Shown here: positions 31,897 through 35,060 of the stretch, piece after piece
Layout of the letters: the number at the start of each line of letters is the position of its first letter
How positions within the stretch are numbered: position 1 is the stretch's first letter
The notes under the pieces: generated by a model
Databases searched by the model: none
The model's input: the letters and a program-made list of their open reading frames with translations, nothing else
What the model was told of the DNA's origin: nothing
DNA from: Candidatus Hebobacterum abditum
GTDB lineage: Bacteria; Armatimonadota; Hebobacteria; Hebobacterales; Hebobacteraceae
Assembly: GCA_029821875.1 (NCBI GenBank)
Contig: JALGXW010000038.1
Span: forward strand, 1 to 35,060
Reading direction: 5' to 3'
Length of the DNA: 35,060 nucleotides
Program-made: the position numbers and the translations under genes

Positions 31897-32733
31897 TCAC
31901 TCACGCTGAGCCGCTGCCTCTCGGTCCAAGGCTTCGTTCATGCTGCCGGTCTGGTACCCTCGGAGGTCTAGGGTCACATAGACGTACCCAAGACGCCGGA
32001 GTTCCGCCACGATGCACGTGCGATTGCTCGGCTCGGTGATGAGCTCGAACTCGCTGGGGTCGACCTCGATGCGCGCGATGTCGCCATGGTGCCGCACACG
32101 TGCTTGCGCCAGCTGGAGGCCGCGCAGCAGCGTCTCCGCTGCTGCCACCTGCTGAAGCTTGCCAGCCGTGATCTGATCTCCATATGGGAACCTCGAGGCC
32201 AGACATGCAAACGACGGTTTGTTCCAGGTGGTCAGCCCGAGTTCCTTCGACAACTCCCGTATGTCGGCCTTGGTGAGCCCTGCTTCCCGCAACGGGCTTC
32301 GGACGCCGAGCTCTGCCGCGGCGCGCATGCCGGGCCGATAGTCGTCCGCGTCGTCTACATTGGAGCCGTCGGCCACCGCTGCAAGGCCTTCCTCTCGAGC
32401 GATTCCCAGCAGCTTCTCGAACAGCTCGGTCTTACAGTAGTAGCATCGTTCGGGTGGATTGTCGGCGAAGTGCTGGATCGCAAGCTCTTCCGTATGGATG
32501 ACGCGGTGGCGGGCGCCGAGCCGTCTTGCCAGCTCGATCGCCTCCGCGCCTTCGCGGGCGGGATAGGTCTCGGACTCGGCCGTCACCGCAAGCGCCCGGT
32601 CGCCCAGCACATCGACGGAGACCTTCAGGAGCAGGCTGCTGTCCACGCCCCCGGAGTAGGCGACCACCACTCCTCCCATCGCCTCCAGAATCTGCATCAA
32701 CCGCCGGTACTTCTCCTCTAACTCAGTTGTCAC
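31897..32733 (-). CDS. larE: LarE-like ATP-dependent sulfurtransferase
   Basis: PP-loop enzyme of the LarE family, which adenylates a pyridinium carboxylate and adds sulfur during nickel-pincer cofactor synthesis. The 278-residue protein has the PP-loop YSGGVDSS (26-33) and three cysteines: Cys97 and Cys100 (RCYYCKTELF) and Cys177 (FACLASRFPYG). In Lactiplantibacillus LarE a single cysteine at the equivalent of 177 gives up its sulfur. Homologues with all three are known to hold a [4Fe-4S] cluster and act catalytically, so this looks like the cluster type. No larB, larC or lactate racemase gene is nearby; it ends a sulfur-carrier cluster, so its substrate may differ. GTG start overlaps the moeB stop (GTGA). 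Confidence 0.85.
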   Translation of the reverse strand: MTTELEEKYRRLMQILEAMGGVVVAYSGGVDSSLLLKVSVDVLGDRALAVTAESETYPAREGAEAIELARRLGARHRVIHTEELAIQHFADNPPERCYYCKTELFEKLLGIAREEGLAAVADGSNVDDADDYRPGMRAAAELGVRSPLREAGLTKADIRELSKELGLTTWNKPSFACLASRFPYGDQITAGKLQQVAAAETLLRGLQLAQARVRHHGDIARIEVDPSEFELITEPSNRTCIVAELRRLGYVYVTLDLRGYQTGSMNEALDREAAAQRE

Positions 32734-33572
32734 GGGATATTCCTCACTTCCTCGGCGACCCCGGCGCCTCCGCGCAGGCTGCAGAACTCCTCATAGTCGA
32801 TGAGAGCGGCGATGGTCGGGGCGTCGCCGCAGACCGGGCAGGCGGCATCTCGTTCAAAGCGCAGCTCCCGAAAAGTCATGTCGAGGACGTCGCACAGCAG
32901 CAACCGCCCCACCAGCGGATCGCCGATCCGAAGAATGAGCTTCAGCACTTCGGCAGCCTGGATGGTTCCCAGGATGCCCGCCACGGCCCCCAGGACACCC
33001 GCCTCCCGGCAGCTCGGCACCATGCCCGGGGGAGGTGGCTCTGGATACAGGCAGCGGTAGCAGGGCCCCGCTCCTGGGGAGATCGTCGTGACCTGCCCCT
33101 CGAAGCACAGGATCCCCGCATGTGACAGGCTCTTGCCGGTCATCACGCATGCATCGTTGACAAGATAGCGCGTAGGGAAATTGTCGCTGCCATCCACGAC
33201 GATGTCGTAGCCGTCGATGATGTCCAGGATGTTCTCCGACGTGAGGCGCAGGTCGTGGGGAAGGACGCACACGTCGGGGTTTATCGCCTCCATGCTCTCC
33301 TTCGCTGACAGGGACTTGCGCCGCCCCAGATCCGAGGTCGCGTGGAGAACCTGCCGCTGGAGATTGCTCAGCTCGACCGCGTCTGAATCGACGAGGCCGA
33401 TAGTCCCGACTCCGGCTGCGGCGAGGTAGAGCCCGACCGGCGATCCCAATCCGCCGGCTCCCACCACGAGGACCTTGGCGTCGAGCAGCTTACGCTGCCC
33501 CTTGCCGCCTACTTCGCTCAGTATGATATGGCGGCTGTACCGCTCTATCTGCTCATCGTCAAAGGCTGACAC
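32730..33572 (-). CDS. MoeB/ThiF/HesA-type E1-like activating enzyme
   Basis: Adenylates the C-terminal glycine of a ubiquitin-like sulfur carrier so that sulfur can be added. The 280-residue protein has the nucleotide motif VVGAGGLGSP (36-45), the conserved Asp130 (DGSDNFPTRY), the candidate catalytic cysteine Cys188 (SCREAGVLG) and the zinc cysteines Cys171, 174, 245 and 248 (CYRC; CPVC). There is no C-terminal rhodanese domain. Its natural partner is the carrier encoded at 33930-34226, two genes upstream. The GTG start has GGAG eight bases upstream. It could also serve molybdopterin or thiamin synthesis, but no genes for those pathways are nearby. Confidence 0.92.
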   Translation of the reverse strand: MSAFDDEQIERYSRHIILSEVGGKGQRKLLDAKVLVVGAGGLGSPVGLYLAAAGVGTIGLVDSDAVELSNLQRQVLHATSDLGRRKSLSAKESMEAINPDVCVLPHDLRLTSENILDIIDGYDIVVDGSDNFPTRYLVNDACVMTGKSLSHAGILCFEGQVTTISPGAGPCYRCLYPEPPPPGMVPSCREAGVLGAVAGILGTIQAAEVLKLILRIGDPLVGRLLLCDVLDMTFRELRFERDAACPVCGDAPTIAALIDYEEFCSLRGGAGVAEEVRNIP

Positions 33573-33630
33573 TACTCACACTCCATTCGGCCTCACCTCG
33601 CCGGAGTCGGGACCGGGCCAATCCGGGACG

Positions 33631-33870
33631 CTACTCCAGAATGTCTCCCTCCACTGCGGTGACCTGCACCCCCTGCTCCTCGAGATACTGAATGCCCCGC
33701 TGGAGGTTCTCCTCTGTGCCCTCGAGCTCCAACACCATCTCGCCCGCGGTCTCGGTCACGCGAGCGCGGCGGATGTTGGGAAGGATGTCGAACTGCTTCG
33801 CCATCCGGAACGTCACGGGCTCTGTGATCAGCGCCTGCGGAAAGGTCAGTTTCACAGCCTTCTTCGCCAT
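33631..33870 (-). CDS. Stand-alone NIL-domain protein
   Basis: A 79-residue protein that is essentially one NIL domain (ferredoxin-like alpha/beta fold). The stretch KLTFPQALITEPVTFRMAKQ is the family start and RRARVTETAGEMVLELEG the middle strands. NIL domains are otherwise found at the end of methionine ABC transporter ATPases, where they bind methionine, and in NIL/ferredoxin proteins involved in homocysteine formation in anaerobes. Here it has no ferredoxin domain and no cysteines. GAGGAG lies six bases before the ATG. It sits between the sulfur carrier and its activating enzyme, which hints at sulfur amino acid synthesis or its feedback sensing. Exact role unknown. Confidence 0.85.
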   Translation of the reverse strand: MAKKAVKLTFPQALITEPVTFRMAKQFDILPNIRRARVTETAGEMVLELEGTEENLQRGIQYLEEQGVQVTAVEGDILE

Positions 33871-33929
33871 TGCCTTCTCCTCTGCGGTCGGACTCCGTCC
33901 TCGTCTCCTACCACGGCCTCTTCCTCAGA

Positions 33930-34226
33930 TCATATCGGGGCCGGCCCGCGCGTCCCGCCGGCGATGGCGGGAACGATGGAGACCTCATCTCCCTCCTTGA
34001 GGACAGTGTCCTCGCCCTGGAGGAACCGAATGTCTTCGTCGTTGACGTAGACGTTTACAAAACGCCTGAGTTTCCCGTCATCGCCGTAGATGCGGCTCTT
34101 GATCCCGGGGTAGCGGGTATCGAGATCGGCCAGCACGTCTCGCACGGTACCCCCCTCGGCCTCGACCTCGGACTTCTGGCCGACAGCTGGCTGCAGCGGC
34201 GTCGGTATCCTCACCTTGACTGCCAT
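33930..34226 (-). CDS. ThiS/MoaD-family sulfur carrier with masked diglycine
   Basis: A 98-residue ubiquitin-like sulfur carrier. The family end is IVPAIAGG, but the diglycine (Gly90-Gly91) is followed by seven further residues, TRGPAPI, so it cannot be adenylated until trimmed. The JAMM protease gene immediately upstream is the obvious processing enzyme, as in the HcyS/HcyD (Wolinella) and CysO/Mec+ (Mycobacterium) systems. The central part (FVNVYVNDEDIRFLQG, VLKEGDEVSIV) is typical of MoaD-like proteins. The gene has an unusually strong ribosome binding site, AGGAGGTGA, seven bases before the ATG, suggesting high expression. The best guess is sulfur supply for homocysteine or cysteine; molybdopterin use is less likely. 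Confidence 0.9.
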   Translation of the reverse strand: MAVKVRIPTPLQPAVGQKSEVEAEGGTVRDVLADLDTRYPGIKSRIYGDDGKLRRFVNVYVNDEDIRFLQGEDTVLKEGDEVSIVPAIAGGTRGPAPI

Positions 34227-34253
34227 TGTCTGTTCACCTCCTGGTGTGAGCAG

Positions 34254-34757
34254 TCACCCGGCGGGTCGGAGCGACTGCTCGCCCACACGTATGGGATGCT
34301 CGCGAAAGCGCCCATGCTTTTCATCGAACGTCCACGCCGTGACCCGTGCCTCGCCCACCTCCGCCACAGCTACGATGAGGTACACGTAGCCCGGCCAGGC
34401 GCTCTCGACATCGGTCGCCGACGGAGCCGGGGGATGATCGGGATGGGAGTGGTAGAAGCCCACTATCTCCAGGCCGCGCTGCTCCGCCGCGCGATCGAGC
34501 TTGAGAATCTCCCTTGGATCGACTTCATAGCGATCGTGCAGGCGGGTGCTGCTGAGGTTCTCGGTGGGATGCACTGAACACACCGAGACGGTCTCGCCAG
34601 GCTGCCCTACCATCACCCCACAGCACTCCTCTGGATACGTCTGCCGCGCGTGCCGTTCGAGCTGAACGAGATGCTCGGCCGACAAGACAACCGCGTCGCC
34701 CGAGCTTCCGCAGCCCGGCTGCTCGGGGTGTTCACCTCGCCCGGCCGGATCGGTCAT
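34254..34757 (-). CDS. JAMM/MPN+ metalloprotease (carrier-processing, HcyD/Mec+-like)
   Basis: Zinc peptidase predicted to cut the tail off the neighbouring sulfur carrier and expose its diglycine. The 167-residue protein has the full JAMM site: glutamate in YPEECCG (Glu43 or 44), His103 and His105 in YHSHPDHP, Ser113 and Asp116 in APSATD. The first 20 residues are a glycine/proline-rich, probably flexible start. The ATG at 34757 overlaps the threonine synthase stop (ATGA), with GGAGGG upstream. The carrier gene follows 27 bases later. Family members also remove the carrier from product amino acids, as Mec+ does. Confidence 0.92.
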   Translation of the reverse strand: MTDPAGRGEHPEQPGCGSSGDAVVLSAEHLVQLERHARQTYPEECCGVMVGQPGETVSVCSVHPTENLSSTRLHDRYEVDPREILKLDRAAEQRGLEIVGFYHSHPDHPPAPSATDVESAWPGYVYLIVAVAEVGEARVTAWTFDEKHGRFREHPIRVGEQSLRPAG

Positions 34758-35060
34758 GCGCCTGCGCCCTCCAGCAACGCTCCCGCGCGCTCCTCGAACG
34801 AGGCGAGCGACGGCTCTACGGTCAGGGGCTCTCCGAGGCGCCCCGAGAGCGGCTCCGTCGTCTTCAGGCCGTTGCCGGTGACACACGCGACAATCGTCTC
34901 GTCCACTGGGATTCGGCCGGATGCGATCAGCTTCCGCAGGACCGCGATGGTGACGCCTCCCGCGGTCTCGGTGAAGATGCCCTCCGTTCTGGCGAGCAGC
35001 TTGATCGCCTCGACGATCTCCTCGTCGGTGGCGGTCTCGCCATCGCCCCGGCTCTCCTGA
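34754..35060 (-). CDS. thrC: Threonine synthase, C-terminal part (cut by window edge)
   Basis: Only about 101 C-terminal codons are in the window; the PLP-binding part lies beyond 35060. The visible sequence has TDEEIVEAIKLLARTEGIF, TETAGGVTIAVLRKL and VTGNGLKTTEPL, typical of the end of class II threonine synthases, which convert O-phosphohomoserine to threonine. The stop overlaps the start of the JAMM gene (ATGA), so it is in the same operon as the sulfur-carrier genes. That position allows an alternative role: a phosphohomoserine-using enzyme that accepts sulfur from the carrier. The visible part cannot tell these apart. Confidence 0.85.
   Translation of the reverse strand, partial: QESRGDGETATDEEIVEAIKLLARTEGIFTETAGGVTIAVLRKLIASGRIPVDETIVACVTGNGLKTTEPLSGRLGEPLTVEPSLASFEERAGALLEGAGA

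Noticed and set aside
32730-34226. Molybdopterin or thiamin synthesis operon
   Set aside because: Carrier and E1-like enzyme fit in principle, but no moaA, moaC, moaE, thiG or thiH is present, and JAMM, NIL and thrC point to sulfur amino acids.

Overview
The window comes from a high-GC bacterium built for anaerobic respiration. It holds 33 genes (the two outermost are cut by the window edges) in three blocks. The lineage cannot be fixed from the sequence alone. The mix of siroheme-dependent heme synthesis (Ahb), system II cytochrome c maturation, very large multiheme cytochromes, a complex I operon with no nuoEFG and a FixABCX flavoprotein system fits anaerobic Actinomycetota (Coriobacteriia or Geothermincolia relatives), deltaproteobacterial groups or an uncultured phylum.

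Block 1 (1-5128, minus strand) is a tightly overlapping nuoABCDHIJKL operon for the proton-pumping core of complex I. NuoD is followed directly by NuoH, so the NADH-oxidising EFG module is not in the operon. A control region (about 5129-5886) separates it from block 2 and carries two divergent, near-consensus sigma-70-type promoters.

Block 2 (5887-27971, plus strand) is an unbroken run of 17 genes. It starts with cytochrome c maturation (resB, ccsA) and a 7-heme cytochrome. Next come a 9-heme membrane-anchored cytochrome, a membrane cytochrome b and a 28-heme NapC/NirT-anchored cytochrome made largely of repeated two-heme units. Then come AhbD, a fused double flavoprotein of the geranylgeranyl-reductase family, a two-component pair, and the heme pathway: Met8-HemC fusion, CobA-HemD fusion, AhbC, HemB, AhbA-AhbB fusion and HemL. 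A divergent polyprenyl-synthase-like gene ends the run. Together these make heme b from glutamate-1-semialdehyde through siroheme, attach heme to exported apocytochromes, and encode the cytochromes that use it. Only glutamyl-tRNA reductase (HemA) is missing.

Block 3 (28058-35060, minus strand) has two parts. Reading in the direction of transcription, the first is a sulfur-carrier cluster: the end of a threonine synthase, a JAMM protease, a ThiS/MoaD-like carrier whose diglycine is masked by seven extra residues, a lone NIL-domain protein, a MoeB/ThiF-type activating enzyme and a LarE-like sulfurtransferase. The second is fixABCX behind its own promoter; its EtfA subunit has an extra N-terminal two-cluster ferredoxin domain. 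FixABCX (quinone and ferredoxin reduction), complex I without NuoEFG, and the cytochrome b/multiheme module (probable quinol oxidation toward the outside) could form one electron-transfer chain; that link is inferred.
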